A stretch of 48,895 nucleotides of DNA. Source: Bacteroidota bacterium. GTDB lineage: Bacteria; Bacteroidota; Bacteroidia; Chitinophagales; Saprospiraceae. The notes beneath the pieces were generated by a model, which searched no databases, was not told the DNA's origin, and saw only the letters and a program-made list of their open reading frames with translations. The position numbers and the translations under genes are program-made. The stretch is from assembly GCA_017857395.1 (NCBI GenBank), contig JAFMDF010000031.1, positions 1 through 48,895 of the forward strand, given 5' to 3'. Numbering within the stretch: position 1 is the first letter of the stretch; each line of letters starts with the position of its first letter. Shown piece after piece: positions 35,381 to 44,216 of this stretch.

Positions 35381-35428
35381 GGTATGCTTTAAAATTCTAC
35401 TAGTATAACAGGCTTACTGTCATTTACC

Positions 35429-35932
35429 CTACACTTTTTTATGAATCTTTCGCAAAGTATTCAGCGCATGATGCATTCTTTTTTCAACTGCTTTCACACT
35501 AATGTCTAATTCCTCCGCAATTTCTCGATATTTCTTTTTGTCAATTCTATTCATTAGAAACACTATTCTTTGACCTTCAGGTAAGGCACTAATCGCCGCT
35601 TCCAATCTTTCCTTAAATTCTTGTTCTTCTAATAAAAATTGAGGGGTGATATTGGTTTGTTGACTATGTCCTTGATTTTCAAATTTTAAAACGACCTTCT
35701 GGTGAGCCATTTGATTGAGGAATAAATTATTGGCGATGGTAAACAAAAAAGACTTGGCTTTAGCGGTTATTACTTTAGCGCAGTTTTCCCATAGTTTGCC
35801 AAAAGCATCCTGCATCAAATCCTCCGCTTGTTGTAAATTACCCGTTTTGTAATACATGAAATTGCGCAACCGTTCGGCTTGTTCCATAAAAATGGACTGG
35901 AAAGTTTCTTCTTGGCAGATATTATTGGACAT
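35429..35932 (-). CDS. FecI-like ECF sigma factor
   Basis: 167 residues. Region 2: FMYYKTGNLQQAEDLMQDAF and GKLWENCAKVITAKAKSFLF. Region 4: LPEGQRIVFLMNRIDKKKYR, EIAEELDISVKAVEKRMHHA. Bacteroidota sigma-70 family of the FecI type. Controlled by the FecR-type protein just downstream (204-bp gap with nested hairpins) and probably drives the receptor operon. A well-formed promoter lies at 35958-35988. Confidence 0.92.
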   Translation of the reverse strand: MSNNICQEETFQSIFMEQAERLRNFMYYKTGNLQQAEDLMQDAFGKLWENCAKVITAKAKSFLFTIANNLFLNQMAHQKVVLKFENQGHSQQTNITPQFLLEEQEFKERLEAAISALPEGQRIVFLMNRIDKKKYREIAEELDISVKAVEKRMHHALNTLRKIHKKV

Positions 35933-35957
35933 AAGTAGTGGTTGAAAATCAGATTAG

Positions 35958-35988
35958 CAAAAATAGTATATATTGCTAGCTTTTCAAA
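35958..35988 (-). promoter_or_regulatory. Promoter of the fecI-like operon
   Basis: On the reverse strand a -33 TTTG (35985-35988) and a -7 TATTTTTG (35958-35965) are separated by 19 bp, matching the Bacteroidota housekeeping consensus. The ATG at 35932 lies 25 bp downstream of the -7 box. Confidence 0.7.
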
Positions 35989-36059
35989 ATACATAAATAG
36001 TAACAAAGGGCATGTTGAAATTTAGAATTTCTCAAAATTAAAGTAGGTTCAATCATTAG

Positions 36060-36097
36060 AAAAGCCCTGAATAACCAACATTATTCAGGGCTTTTTT
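36060..36097. terminator. Terminator after the rRNA methyltransferase gene
   Basis: A perfect 15-bp stem AAAAGCCCTGAATAA (36060-36074) with its partner at 36081-36095 and a 6-nt loop, flanked by A and T runs. It lies 37 bp after the rlmL stop (reverse strand). Confidence 0.85.
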
Positions 36098-36106
36098 GAC
36101 CCCAAT

Positions 36107-36135
36107 TCATCACTTATAACTCATCATTCATCACT
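36107..36135 (-). repeat. 29-bp 3'-UTR word, copy 2 (after rlmL)
   Basis: Read on the reverse strand it is identical over 29 bases to 16301-16329, which follows the nupC stop. It begins within the rlmL TAG and continues into the 3' UTR. Confidence 0.85.
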
Positions 36136-37267
36136 ATTTACTCCCTCGATACAACTCATAATGCGCCAATTGACATTCCAAAGCCCCATTAAATAATATC
36201 TTTTTAGAAGAAGGTTTTAATCCTAATTGTTTCATCGCTTTGATATTCGCTGTAATAATCCAAGCATCAAACCCTGTAAAATTATGTTTAAGAGCATGAC
36301 CAATATCTTTATAAAAAGCATTCACATCGGCAACTCGGAGGCGTTCGTCATAAGGTGGATTCATCAGCACAATACCACTAGCAGTTTCTGGATTTAATTT
36401 TAATAAATCACCTCGCTCTACTTCAATTTTACCATCCATATTACCCGCCAGAATATTCAGTCTAGCGGCTTTAACTGCCGAAAAATCTTTATCGAAACCT
36501 AAGATTTTATAAGGAAAGTCGATAATTCTAGCATCTGCTTCTCTTTTAACTTCTTGCCAAAGTGCTCGATCAAAATCTTTATAGCGCATAAAGCCAAATT
36601 CCTTCCGATTAATTTGGGGTGGAATATTATAAGCATACATCGCCGCTTCCATTAAGAAAGTACCAGAACCACACATGGGGTCAATAAAATCACAATCTCT
36701 TTGCCAATTGGAACTTAAAACAATTCCCGCTGCTAAGACTTCATTAATCGGTGCTTCTCCCGTTGCAGTTCGATAACCTCGTCTATTTAATGTTGCCCCA
36801 GAAACATCCCAAGACAGCGTACATACATTATCATAACTTAAATGTACATTCAGTCGATGGTCTGGATTATCTCTGTCAACACTTAATCTTCGACCATCAA
36901 ATTTCGTTCTAAATTGGTCAACAATCGCATCTTTGGTTTTGAGTGCCAAATATTTAGAATGGGTAATGTATTTAGAACTAGTCGTCCCATTAATGGCGAA
37001 CGTATCGTCTAAATCCATGATTGCTGTCCAATCAACCTCTCTAATCTTTTTATATAAATGATTTTCGTGCTTCGTTTTAAAGGTATGAAATGGTAAGAAA
37101 ATACGAAGGGCGGTTCGCAATTCATAAATACAGCGATAAATTATTTTTTTATCACCCGAAAAAGTAACGGCACGTTTGTGTATTTGGGTTTCTTGACCAC
37201 CTAAAGCGGTAATCTCTTTGGCTAATATTTCTTCAAGCCCTGAAAAGGTAGTGGCAGTTATTTGCAT
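36134..37267 (-). CDS. rlmL: THUMP-domain 23S rRNA m2G methyltransferase, RlmL N-terminal type
   Basis: 377 residues from ATG 37267. An ATG 13 codons upstream (37306) is rejected because the TAGTTTTG promoter box at 37294-37301 would lie inside that frame. N-terminal ferredoxin-like/THUMP region (QITATTFSGLEEILAKEITA), then a methyltransferase domain with the SAM loop IDPMCGSGTFLMEAA and catalytic NPPY (VLMNPPYDERL). It uses SAM to methylate guanine N2 in 23S rRNA, equivalent to the first half of E. coli RlmL. It lacks the RlmK half. Confidence 0.9.
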   Translation of the reverse strand: MQITATTFSGLEEILAKEITALGGQETQIHKRAVTFSGDKKIIYRCIYELRTALRIFLPFHTFKTKHENHLYKKIREVDWTAIMDLDDTFAINGTTSSKYITHSKYLALKTKDAIVDQFRTKFDGRRLSVDRDNPDHRLNVHLSYDNVCTLSWDVSGATLNRRGYRTATGEAPINEVLAAGIVLSSNWQRDCDFIDPMCGSGTFLMEAAMYAYNIPPQINRKEFGFMRYKDFDRALWQEVKREADARIIDFPYKILGFDKDFSAVKAARLNILAGNMDGKIEVERGDLLKLNPETASGIVLMNPPYDERLRVADVNAFYKDIGHALKHNFTGFDAWIITANIKAMKQLGLKPSSKKILFNGALECQLAHYELYRGSK

Positions 37268-37293
37268 GAAAATTTTTTCTTTGGAAAAAAATG

Positions 37294-37301
37294 CAAAACT
37301 A
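37294..37301 (-). promoter_or_regulatory. TAnnTTTG -7 box that fixes the rlmL start
   Basis: TAGTTTTG on the reverse strand, followed by C as in the consensus TAnnTTTGC. It lies 26 bp upstream of ATG 37267. Confidence 0.5.
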
Positions 37302-37454
37302 ATCATTAAGGAAGGAATGAAAGGATGTAGAATAGAATATTCTATAAATTTTCAAAATTCGTTGTATTTAGTGAGCAAATATTTACCAAGAATGAATGAC
37401 TTATTATAGAACAAATTGCTTAAAGTGAATAGCAATCTTCTAATTATTAGATAA

Positions 37455-38672
37455 TTAATGCGTCAAAAAGAACAAAATAGCAAAAGCCAATACCGTCAAA
37501 GTAGTTCCGATCATAAAAATTAAATAGCAAACTCTTAATTGGGTAAATTTATTTCCTAAAGCTTTCCCTAAATAATACAAATCGCTAATAATAGAATCGT
37601 CTAATTTAGCATCATCTTCGATAATCATTCTGATGCCCGATTTGTAATCGCTAAACTTCATTTTATAAAAATTACCATAGAAGAATAAATTGGTGGTGCC
37701 ACTTTGGATTTTTTCAATAGAGGTGAGTCCTTTAGTTTTAATAGGGCGAGTAGCTAAGGTGGCATAAATAATCGAAGCGACACAAGTCGTCAATAATATA
37801 AAAGTTGGAAAAATCATTTTAGCATCCTCAGAAATACTTGATGCTAGTAGTGGGAGAGAGATAGTGATGATTAAAGCATTGATACTCAGCATAATATTTG
37901 CCTTGTTATCTGCAATACTAGTTAAGTCAATATGATTTCGCAAGGCTGTTTTAAACATCATTTGCGCACTCTTATTACCATTTATAGTCTCTTCAGCGGG
38001 AGCGGCTTTTTTCTTTTTAGTTGACTTGTTCTTTTTTTTTTCTTTACCAGGAGGCGGAGGAGTTGTCTTGGCAGTAGCTGTTTCCAAAGCTTTAACTACT
38101 TTCTTCCTGTTTTTTGCTTTTCTCTCATTAAATAATTCATTGGCTTTTTCCGTAAAATAACTATGTCCATCCATGAATTTTAGATTCATTTCCATGAAAG
38201 CGGCATCTTCATATTCCAATCCAAGAAAAGTTTTCATTTCGGAACGAAGACTTGTGATTGTTTTCATGTATTTTTTTTGCCCCAAATTATTTAAGTCAGA
38301 ATCTTTGATAATCCTTTGTAATAAATTTTTAGGTTCATAGACTAACTTCGTCGCATCAATTAATTCTTTTACCAAGGTAATTTGTCTTGGGGGATAATTA
38401 TGTTCAGAAAGAAAGGCCTCTGCCAATTCTGCACTTACTATTTCATGTCCTGTATATGCCTTGACATATCCCGTATCATGCAAGAGGGCAGCGAGTTCCA
38501 TTGCTTCCATATTTGCTGCGCCAATATCATAGTGTTCACCCAATATCAGTGAGGTTTCCCTCACAGACATAGTGTGGTCTAGGTCATGGTAATGCAAATC
38601 TGAAGGTAAGTCGTTCTCAAATATATTGAGAATATATGTCTCTGTCAATTGAATAATATTATTCCTTTCCAT
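37455..38672 (-). CDS. HD-domain phosphohydrolase fused to a PycTM-type membrane effector
   Basis: 405 residues. The N-terminal HD domain (about 1-185) keeps the metal ligands: H33 in YHDLDHTMSV, H65-D66 in ALLHDTGY, H76 in GHE, and D124/D126 in KDSDLN. A Lys/Pro-rich linker (TPPPPGKEKKKNKSTKKKK) follows. The C-terminal part (about 235-405) matches the Pycsar effector PycTM/DUF5706 pattern: LRNHIDLTSIADNKANIMLS, two helices (about 261-280 and 287-307), a cytosolic loop (FYKMKFSDYKSG) and a last helix (383-403). PycTM proteins damage the membrane when they bind cCMP or cUMP. The divergent neighbour (38938) is a nucleotide cyclase. I infer sensing plus degradation of its product; the ligand is unproven. 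Confidence 0.85.
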   Translation of the reverse strand: MERNNIIQLTETYILNIFENDLPSDLHYHDLDHTMSVRETSLILGEHYDIGAANMEAMELAALLHDTGYVKAYTGHEIVSAELAEAFLSEHNYPPRQITLVKELIDATKLVYEPKNLLQRIIKDSDLNNLGQKKYMKTITSLRSEMKTFLGLEYEDAAFMEMNLKFMDGHSYFTEKANELFNERKAKNRKKVVKALETATAKTTPPPPGKEKKKNKSTKKKKAAPAEETINGNKSAQMMFKTALRNHIDLTSIADNKANIMLSINALIITISLPLLASSISEDAKMIFPTFILLTTCVASIIYATLATRPIKTKGLTSIEKIQSGTTNLFFYGNFYKMKFSDYKSGIRMIIEDDAKLDDSIISDLYYLGKALGNKFTQLRVCYLIFMIGTTLTVLAFAILFFLTH

Positions 38673-38870
38673 ACTAAGTTTTCTCGAATGAAGTCCTAAA
38701 TGTTATTTGGATAGTATTTTTATTAAACACAAGCCTAATAACTTGCAACATAATAATTTACTTTAAAAGTTTTTGTTCCTCTCGGAATTCTATTACTTTG
38801 TTGCTGGTTTAAAAATGGTGTTGCGCAATATGCATCAAATTTAAGCTTTTTTCTCTTTTTTTGAAGAGAA

Positions 38871-38910
38871 TTTTACAGTAATCATTTTGAAAGGCATTTT
38901 TTACAGTAAT
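38871..38910. repeat. Direct repeat TTTTACAGTAAT ahead of the cyclase gene
   Basis: The 12-mer TTTTACAGTAAT occurs at 38871-38882 and 38899-38910, 28 bp apart start to start, in the divergent gap between the HD-PycTM and cyclase genes and 27 bp before the cyclase ATG. It could be an operator or a chance local duplication. Confidence 0.45.
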
Positions 38911-38937
38911 TTTTATCTAAATACGACTAATAATAGC

Positions 38938-40053
38938 ATGAATTTAAGCTTACCAGCAAAATTACAAGTTAAGTTATCCAAGGTTTTTTGGATTACCTTA
39001 CTCTGGACCATCTTTGGCGTGCTGGAGGTTTTATATATCCACGTTTTATCTTTTGATTTTCCTCCTTTTAAAGCACAGCCTAACTATAGTTTTCAAGAAT
39101 TATTAATTGCGAACTTAATAGCGGTGTTTGTTGGTGGATTAATTGCTGGATGTATTTTAATTTTTATCCTAAGAGGAAGATTTAGAGATCATTCCTTTAT
39201 GATGTCCGTCTTTCTAAATACCCTTATTTTATTACTGATTTTATTGGTGGTCATTGGTGTCGGAATGGGTATCTTTAACAGTTATCAGTATAACCTATCT
39301 TTTTTTAGCCAGCAAACCTTTAACCGGGTCATCTTATCTTTTTTAAGTTATTTTTTCCTCTCCAAGTTATTGCTATGGTTGCTCATTATTTTTATTACGA
39401 ACCTTTTATTAGATGTCAACGAAAAGTACGGGGCAGGAGTTTTGCGACAACTAATTATGGGAAGATATCATCATCCAAGGGAAGAAGAACGAATCTTTAT
39501 GTTTTTGGATATGAAAGGATCTACGGGGATTGCAGAACGAATTGGACATATTAAATTTTTTGAGTTACTACATGATTTTTTTCGAGACATTACCGACCCG
39601 ATTCTTTTTACTAGCGGTAGTGTTTACCAATATATTGGCGATGAAGTCATTATTGTTTGGAAAATACCAACAGGTATTAAAAATGCCAATTGTATTCGTT
39701 GTTTTTATAATATTAGAGAGATGATTTCTAGAAATGCCGACGAATACATGAAAAAATATGGCGTGATTCCTGACTTTAAGGCAGCCATACATTGTGGTAA
39801 AGTAACGATTGGAGAAATGGGAGTCCTAAAACGAGATATTGTTTTTTCTGGAGATGTTTTAAATACGACTGCTAGAATGCAATCCATGTGCAACGAATTT
39901 GGTGTTAAATTGTTGATTTCTAAACGATTGCTAGATAAAATAGGGTTAGCACCTAATCGAATGGAGACTCGAAAGATTGGAAATATTTCCCTAAAGGGCA
40001 AGAAGAAAAAAGTAGTGCTGTATACTATCGAGGAGGAGCAGACACGGGTTTAG
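38938..40053 (+). CDS. Membrane-anchored class III nucleotide cyclase
   Basis: 371 residues from ATG 38938 (the upstream TTG at 38887 is rejected). Four membrane helices fill residues about 16-157. The class III catalytic domain (about 183-370) has metal Asp191 (FMFLDMKGST), Asp235 (YQYIGDEVII) and the transition-state pair Asn309/Arg313 (VLNTTARM). Q231 sits where mammalian adenylate cyclases have the base-selecting Lys, so the product base cannot be read off. It makes a cyclic NMP at the inner face of the membrane. It is divergent from an HD-PycTM effector-like gene, and the 3' end overlaps the next, convergent gene by 29 bp. Confidence 0.88.
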   Translation: MNLSLPAKLQVKLSKVFWITLLWTIFGVLEVLYIHVLSFDFPPFKAQPNYSFQELLIANLIAVFVGGLIAGCILIFILRGRFRDHSFMMSVFLNTLILLLILLVVIGVGMGIFNSYQYNLSFFSQQTFNRVILSFLSYFFLSKLLLWLLIIFITNLLLDVNEKYGAGVLRQLIMGRYHHPREEERIFMFLDMKGSTGIAERIGHIKFFELLHDFFRDITDPILFTSGSVYQYIGDEVIIVWKIPTGIKNANCIRCFYNIREMISRNADEYMKKYGVIPDFKAAIHCGKVTIGEMGVLKRDIVFSGDVLNTTARMQSMCNEFGVKLLISKRLLDKIGLAPNRMETRKIGNISLKGKKKKVVLYTIEEEQTRV

Positions 40054-41086
40054 TTTTCACCTTAATAGTTTTTTTAGCCAACTTTCTTTGTCCATTCTCA
40101 TAAGTAATTAGGGTAGCAGTCGGGTAGCTGTCTAAGAGGCTTTCTTGTAAAAAGGTTTCCGCAATTCTTTTATCTTTAAAATCTCCTAGTAGATAACTGT
40201 GAAGCCCATTGGCTTTACGTTCTAGCACAATATTTCCATGAAGGCTGAAAATTTCGTGCGTTGCTGGTAAAGCAGATAAAGTCGTGAAAAATTCAATTTT
40301 ATAGCCAGTATAATTGCTCGGAATAGTATGTGTTCTTGGATTATTTTGAGCAACGGCTACTATGGTTTCTCCAAATTTAGGCTCAGGTATAATGACTTCA
40401 TCTTGGTTTTTTTGACCATAAGGAGTAGGTAAATCTTTATTGACTTTTGGCCCTGACTTTTGAGCCGAATAGTCTATTCTTACAGGCGATTGGTAATTGG
40501 TTGGCATGGGTTGCAGTTTCATCAACTCTTTATCCGCAGCGTCTACATAGTTTTCATCTACTAGCCTTGTGGCATTAGTGATTTCTGCATAAATGTCATT
40601 TTCATTGACCAAATTTACCAAAGCTACACCATCTGGATTAACTGAAGGTGTAATTTTTTTGGCATCAATACCATATTCAATTACCGCATTAATTAATTCA
40701 GGAGATGAAAGCTGTGGCGATTTATCGACTAAAAAATCTGGTTGACGAGTCATTTTTATTTTCGTAAAAATCTTTTTATACTGGTTTGCCTGATTTACGG
40801 TAACTATTGTTTGCTGAGATAAAAATAAATCTTTATAGGTTCGGATAAGGTAATTATAGCCAACAGGTAAATTAGCCGTAAAAAAGCCATCTTTATTAGT
40901 TGTGGTGTTGGTAATAAATTTATTGGTGCCTTGCTGGGTTATCGTAACTGAAACAGCATCCAAATAGCCGAGATTTCCATCTTCAAAAACATAGCCGTCT
41001 AAGGTGCAATTTTGAGCAGAAGCAAGAACAGCTGTCGTAATTGTGAAAATATTTAGCAAGAAGAATCCAAGAATTGTTTGTCTCAT
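40025..41086 (-). CDS. Secreted protein with CarboxypepD_reg-like and SPOR-like domains
   Basis: 353 residues with a signal peptide (ILGFFLLNIFTITTAVLASA), an N-terminal beta-sandwich of the carboxypeptidase regulatory type (LDGYVFEDGNLGYLDAVSVT, FFTANLPVGYNYLIRTYKD), a low-complexity middle, and a C-terminal SPOR-like fold (GYKIEFFTTLSALPA, GLHSYLLGDFKDKRIAETFL). SPOR domains bind denuded peptidoglycan glycan strands; that assignment here is by pattern only. Probably periplasmic or outer-membrane-associated. Convergent with and overlapping the cyclase gene. Confidence 0.65.
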   Translation of the reverse strand: MRQTILGFFLLNIFTITTAVLASAQNCTLDGYVFEDGNLGYLDAVSVTITQQGTNKFITNTTTNKDGFFTANLPVGYNYLIRTYKDLFLSQQTIVTVNQANQYKKIFTKIKMTRQPDFLVDKSPQLSSPELINAVIEYGIDAKKITPSVNPDGVALVNLVNENDIYAEITNATRLVDENYVDAADKELMKLQPMPTNYQSPVRIDYSAQKSGPKVNKDLPTPYGQKNQDEVIIPEPKFGETIVAVAQNNPRTHTIPSNYTGYKIEFFTTLSALPATHEIFSLHGNIVLERKANGLHSYLLGDFKDKRIAETFLQESLLDSYPTATLITYENGQRKLAKKTIKVKTKPVSAPPR

Positions 41087-41699
41087 AGTACTTATGATGT
41101 AAATTTGCCCGATTATGCTATAGGTGATTGATAAGTTGATTAATTATTGATTGATTTTTAGCCCTTAAAAACGAAAAGTAGGAATCCGCTAATAATTAAT
41201 CAATCAATTTTATCAAAAGATAGCATTTATCGAACAACTTTTTTGAGGTGAATTTTAAAAATATAGGCACAAAATGAGTGGGTGATTTTTTCTTAAACCC
41301 ATAAGGTGTTGAATCAAAAATAAGGGAATCTTATTAAAAATGAAACTTTAGCTGCTAGAAAAGAGACTTCTTTGGTAGAAAGTAGTCCTAAAAATAGAAA
41401 AAACTAAGTGAACTATAAATTTTAACGACTCAATCCAAGTTGCGGAAAACTGGTAGTACAGGATTTATCCTATTCTATTACAAGATCTTTAGGCCTTGAT
41501 TTTTTGAAAATAGCTACTAAATGCAATGCGCCAACCTAAAGGTCGGCGAACCAAACAGACTAAAGTTTGTGTTACCGATTAAATCGAAATCATGCACAAT
41601 TTAGATTGTTTAATAAACTGAAAACAAAATATATATTTCTTATTTGTTTAGGGCAAGCAGTGAACTGTAGGTCATAAACCGTAAACCGAACAAAAATAA
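41087..41699. other. 613-bp gap with inverted repeats, no gene seen
   Basis: A 13-bp inverted repeat TTGATTAATTATT (41136-41148) pairs with 41191-41203. A near-perfect hairpin CGCCAACC-TAAA-GGTCGGCG lies at 41529-41548, with related AAACAGACTAAAGTTTGTG beside it. GTAGGTCATAAACCGTAAAC words precede fmt. No clear promoter box. Confidence 0.65.
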
Positions 41700-42620
41700 A
41701 TGGGATTAAAAATAATCTTTCTAGGAACACCAGAATTCGCTGTTCCTTCTTTAAAAATATTAATTGAGCATGGTTATGATGTAGTTGGAGTGATTACTGC
41801 AACGGACAAATTAGGCGGTCGAGGGAAAAAGCAATTAATTCAATCGGCTGTTAAAAAATATGCAGTCGAACAAGGCTTAAAGGTTTTGCAACCTACCAAT
41901 TTAAAAAATCCTGAATTTGTTGAAGAAGTACGGGCTTTAGGGGCGGATTTGCAAGTAGTCGTAGCCTTTAGGATGTTGCCAAGAGTGATTTGGGCGATGC
42001 CAAGGCTAGGCACAATGAATTTACATGGTTCTTTGTTGCCTAAATACCGAGGGGCAGCACCGATTAACTGGGCAGTTATTAAAGGAGAAAAGGAAACGGG
42101 TGTCACTACTTTTTTATTAAAACAGAAAATTGATACAGGAGATGTTTTACTGCAAAAGTCGTTAAAGATTGGGGAAAATGAAACGACAGGAGAAGTCTAT
42201 AATCGAATGATGGAAATGGGCGCTGGTGTCTTGCTTGAATCCGTACAGAAATTAGAAAGTGGCAATTACCAACTTTTACCACAAAATAATGACATAGCTA
42301 CAAAAGCACCTAAAATTTTTCACGAAACTTGTGAAATAGATTTTATTCAGCCAACTCAAAAAGTACATGATTTTATTAGAGGCTTAAGCCCATATCCGAC
42401 AGCTTGGACAATGTTGGATGGTAAAAAATTAAAAGTTTTCCGTACTAAAAAAGAGTTAATCGACCATGATGAAGAACCTGGGAAATTCTTTTCGGATAAT
42501 AAAAAATACATCAAAGTAAGCACGATTGATGGGTATGTTCATTTAGAAGAATTACAATTGGCAGGTAAAAAACGGATGGAAGTGAAAGCCTTTTTGAATG
42601 GATATAAACTAGGCGGATGA
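41700..42620 (+). CDS. fmt: Methionyl-tRNA formyltransferase
   Basis: 306 residues, the usual length. N-terminal formyltransferase fold: IIFLGTPEFAVPSLKILIEH, TATDKLGGRGKK. Catalytic Asn107/His109 in MNLHGSLLPKYRGAAP and Asp145 in KIDTGDVL. The C-terminal OB domain includes DFIRGLSPYPTAWTML and KLKVFRT. It transfers formyl from 10-formyl-THF to initiator Met-tRNA. No def gene is next to it. The 3' region holds an inverted word repeat. Confidence 0.95.
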   Translation: MGLKIIFLGTPEFAVPSLKILIEHGYDVVGVITATDKLGGRGKKQLIQSAVKKYAVEQGLKVLQPTNLKNPEFVEEVRALGADLQVVVAFRMLPRVIWAMPRLGTMNLHGSLLPKYRGAAPINWAVIKGEKETGVTTFLLKQKIDTGDVLLQKSLKIGENETTGEVYNRMMEMGAGVLLESVQKLESGNYQLLPQNNDIATKAPKIFHETCEIDFIQPTQKVHDFIRGLSPYPTAWTMLDGKKLKVFRTKKELIDHDEEPGKFFSDNKKYIKVSTIDGYVHLEELQLAGKKRMEVKAFLNGYKLGG

Positions 42621-42625
42621 GGTAA

Positions 42626-42712
42626 GGAGCGGATAAGATTAAGGAGGTGGAATACAGATAAAACGGCCAATATTATCGCATTAATCTCCTTTCCGCATCA
42701 ACTTATTACCCT
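42626..42712. terminator. Imperfect inverted word repeat after fmt
   Basis: GATGAGGTAAGGAGCGGATA and GATTAAGGAGG words are answered by TAATCTCCTTTCCGCATC and TTATTACCC further on, followed by a T-rich run (TTTTTT near 42713). It probably acts as the fmt terminator. Confidence 0.45.
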
Positions 42713-42789
42713 TTTTTACAAAGTGGCGATTATTTAATAGTGCTTAACAGAGCAAATTTGATAAATTTGTTTGACTGCTTTATCTAGAA

Positions 42790-42825
42790 TTGACACGCTA
42801 ATTACAATTTTCTTTAGTACCTTTG
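42790..42825 (+). promoter_or_regulatory. Promoter TTGAC-23-TACCTTTG ahead of the PepSY gene
   Basis: TTGAC (42790-42794) and TACCTTTG followed by C (42818-42825) give a good Bacteroidota -33/-7 pair. It lies inside the longest possible frame (from TTG 42771), so the true start must be downstream. Confidence 0.55.
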
Positions 42826-42872
42826 CGCTTCTAATCATCAACATTGAACAAAGTTTACTTCCGAGTAGAAAA

Positions 42873-43415
42873 TTGAAGCACTTGAAAAAATATATTCAAA
42901 GCTTACGTAGTTTTAGGAAATTTCACCGATATACAGGTTTACTAATAGCTGTTTTATTGCTAATCAGTGCAGTAACAGGTATTCTACTTTCCTTAAAAAA
43001 GGATATTGATATTATCCAACCACCTACTCAAAAAGGCGTCAGTAAAGATTTGGCTACTTGGAAATCTATTGACGAGCTCTCCCAATTAGCAACTGCTGCA
43101 TTTTATAAAGAATATCCTACTCAAGAAGGGAATGAAATTGACCGCTTAGATGTTCGACCTTCCAAAGGTATTGCGAAAGTATTATTTGAAGAAGGTAATT
43201 GGGAAGTCCAAATTGATGGTACCTCTGGCGAAGTTAAATCTATTGCCAAACGTTATTCCGATTGGATTGAAAGCCTTCACGATGGCTCTATTATCAGCGA
43301 TTTATTCAAACTCTTTTCGATGAATATTCTAGGAATAGGAGTCTTGTTTTTGATAAGTTCAGGCGTTTGGTTGTGGTATGGGCCTAAGGTGGTGCGGGAG
43401 ATGAAGCGTCGATAG
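42873..43415 (+). CDS. PepSY-associated membrane protein
   Basis: About 180 residues if translation starts at TTG 42873 (TTG 42882 equally possible; no in-frame ATG exists near the start, and the frame is open to TTG 42771, ahead of the promoter). Helix 1 (YTGLLIAVLLLISAVTGILLSL) has the PepSY_TM signature (HRYTG..., SAVTGILL). A periplasmic PepSY-like region follows (EIDRLDVRPSKGIAKVLFEE, GNWEVQIDGTSGEVKSI), then WIESLHDGS and helix 2 (ILGIGVLFLISSGVWLW). Inner membrane. Such proteins accompany iron or redox systems; role here unknown. Confidence 0.78.
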   Translation: MKHLKKYIQSLRSFRKFHRYTGLLIAVLLLISAVTGILLSLKKDIDIIQPPTQKGVSKDLATWKSIDELSQLATAAFYKEYPTQEGNEIDRLDVRPSKGIAKVLFEEGNWEVQIDGTSGEVKSIAKRYSDWIESLHDGSIISDLFKLFSMNILGIGVLFLISSGVWLWYGPKVVREMKRR

Positions 43416-43606
43416 GCTGTATGAGTTGATGAGGTTATAAGTCAATAAGGTCTCTTCCATTCGGAATTAAATCCTCCCTCCAAGTTTACCTCATAAATCT
43501 CATTATCTCATAACCTCCTTACCCAACTTTTTCTTTTATTGTATTTTTTTTCTAGTTATTCCAACCTTCCAATTTCTCCTAGGTCTTTACTATAAAAGCA
43601 CCCGAA

Positions 43607-44152
43607 TTGAGAAAAACCTTTTACATAGCAGAAGACCAAACATTGGTCGAACAATGCCTGAATGGGCAACAGCAAGCCCAACAGGATTTGTACCAAAGGT
43701 ATGTACAAGCCATGTATAATGTAGTGGTGCGGATGGTCAATCATTCAGCAGATGCAGAAGATATCATACAAGAGGTCTTTGTGAAAGTCTTTAGAAATTT
43801 ACATACGTTTCAGGGAGAATCTACTTTAGGTGCTTGGATTAAAAGAATTACGGTCAATACGACCTTAAATTTTATAAGAAAAGAGAAAAGAAATAATGAA
43901 GTAGTTTTAGCAGAAGGAATAGATATACCAGAAATAATTGAAGAATTAGATACCGCCAAATACAGTATGGCGCAAATACATCATGCGATTAAACAATTGC
44001 CAGAACGATGTAGAGTCGTCCTTTCTTTATACTTAATAGAAGGCTATCAACATCAAGAAATTGCAGAAATTTTAGGCGTTACCGTTTCTACTTCTAAAAC
44101 ACAATATCGACGAGGACGGCAATTATTGCAGGAAATTTTAGTGAGGAGGTAA
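43607..44152 (+). CDS. ECF-type RNA polymerase sigma factor
   Basis: 181 residues, probable TTG start at 43607. Region 2: QDLYQRYVQAMYNVVVRMVN, ADAEDIIQEVFVKVFRNLHT, GAWIKRITVNTTLNFIRKEK. Region 4: LPERCRVVLSLYLIEGYQHQ, EIAEILGVTVSTSKTQYRRG. First gene of a three-gene set with the membrane protein at 44217 and the repetitive secreted protein at 44863. The gap to the next gene contains GAGGTTATGAGG-type words. Confidence 0.9.
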   Translation: MRKTFYIAEDQTLVEQCLNGQQQAQQDLYQRYVQAMYNVVVRMVNHSADAEDIIQEVFVKVFRNLHTFQGESTLGAWIKRITVNTTLNFIRKEKRNNEVVLAEGIDIPEIIEELDTAKYSMAQIHHAIKQLPERCRVVLSLYLIEGYQHQEIAEILGVTVSTSKTQYRRGRQLLQEILVRR

Positions 44153-44216
44153 CAAGGTTAAGAGGTGACAAGGAAATTTACCTCATAACCTCATAACCTC
44201 GTAACCTTTACCAAAA

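Noticed and set aside
37455-40053. A full defence island around the cyclase pair
   Set aside because: The neighbours (rlmL, fmt, SPOR-like protein) are ordinary chromosomal genes and no integrase, restriction or toxin gene is nearby, so only the pair itself is proposed.
43607-43609. An ATG start for the third sigma factor
   Set aside because: No in-frame ATG lies before region 2; the TTG at 43607 is the only workable start.
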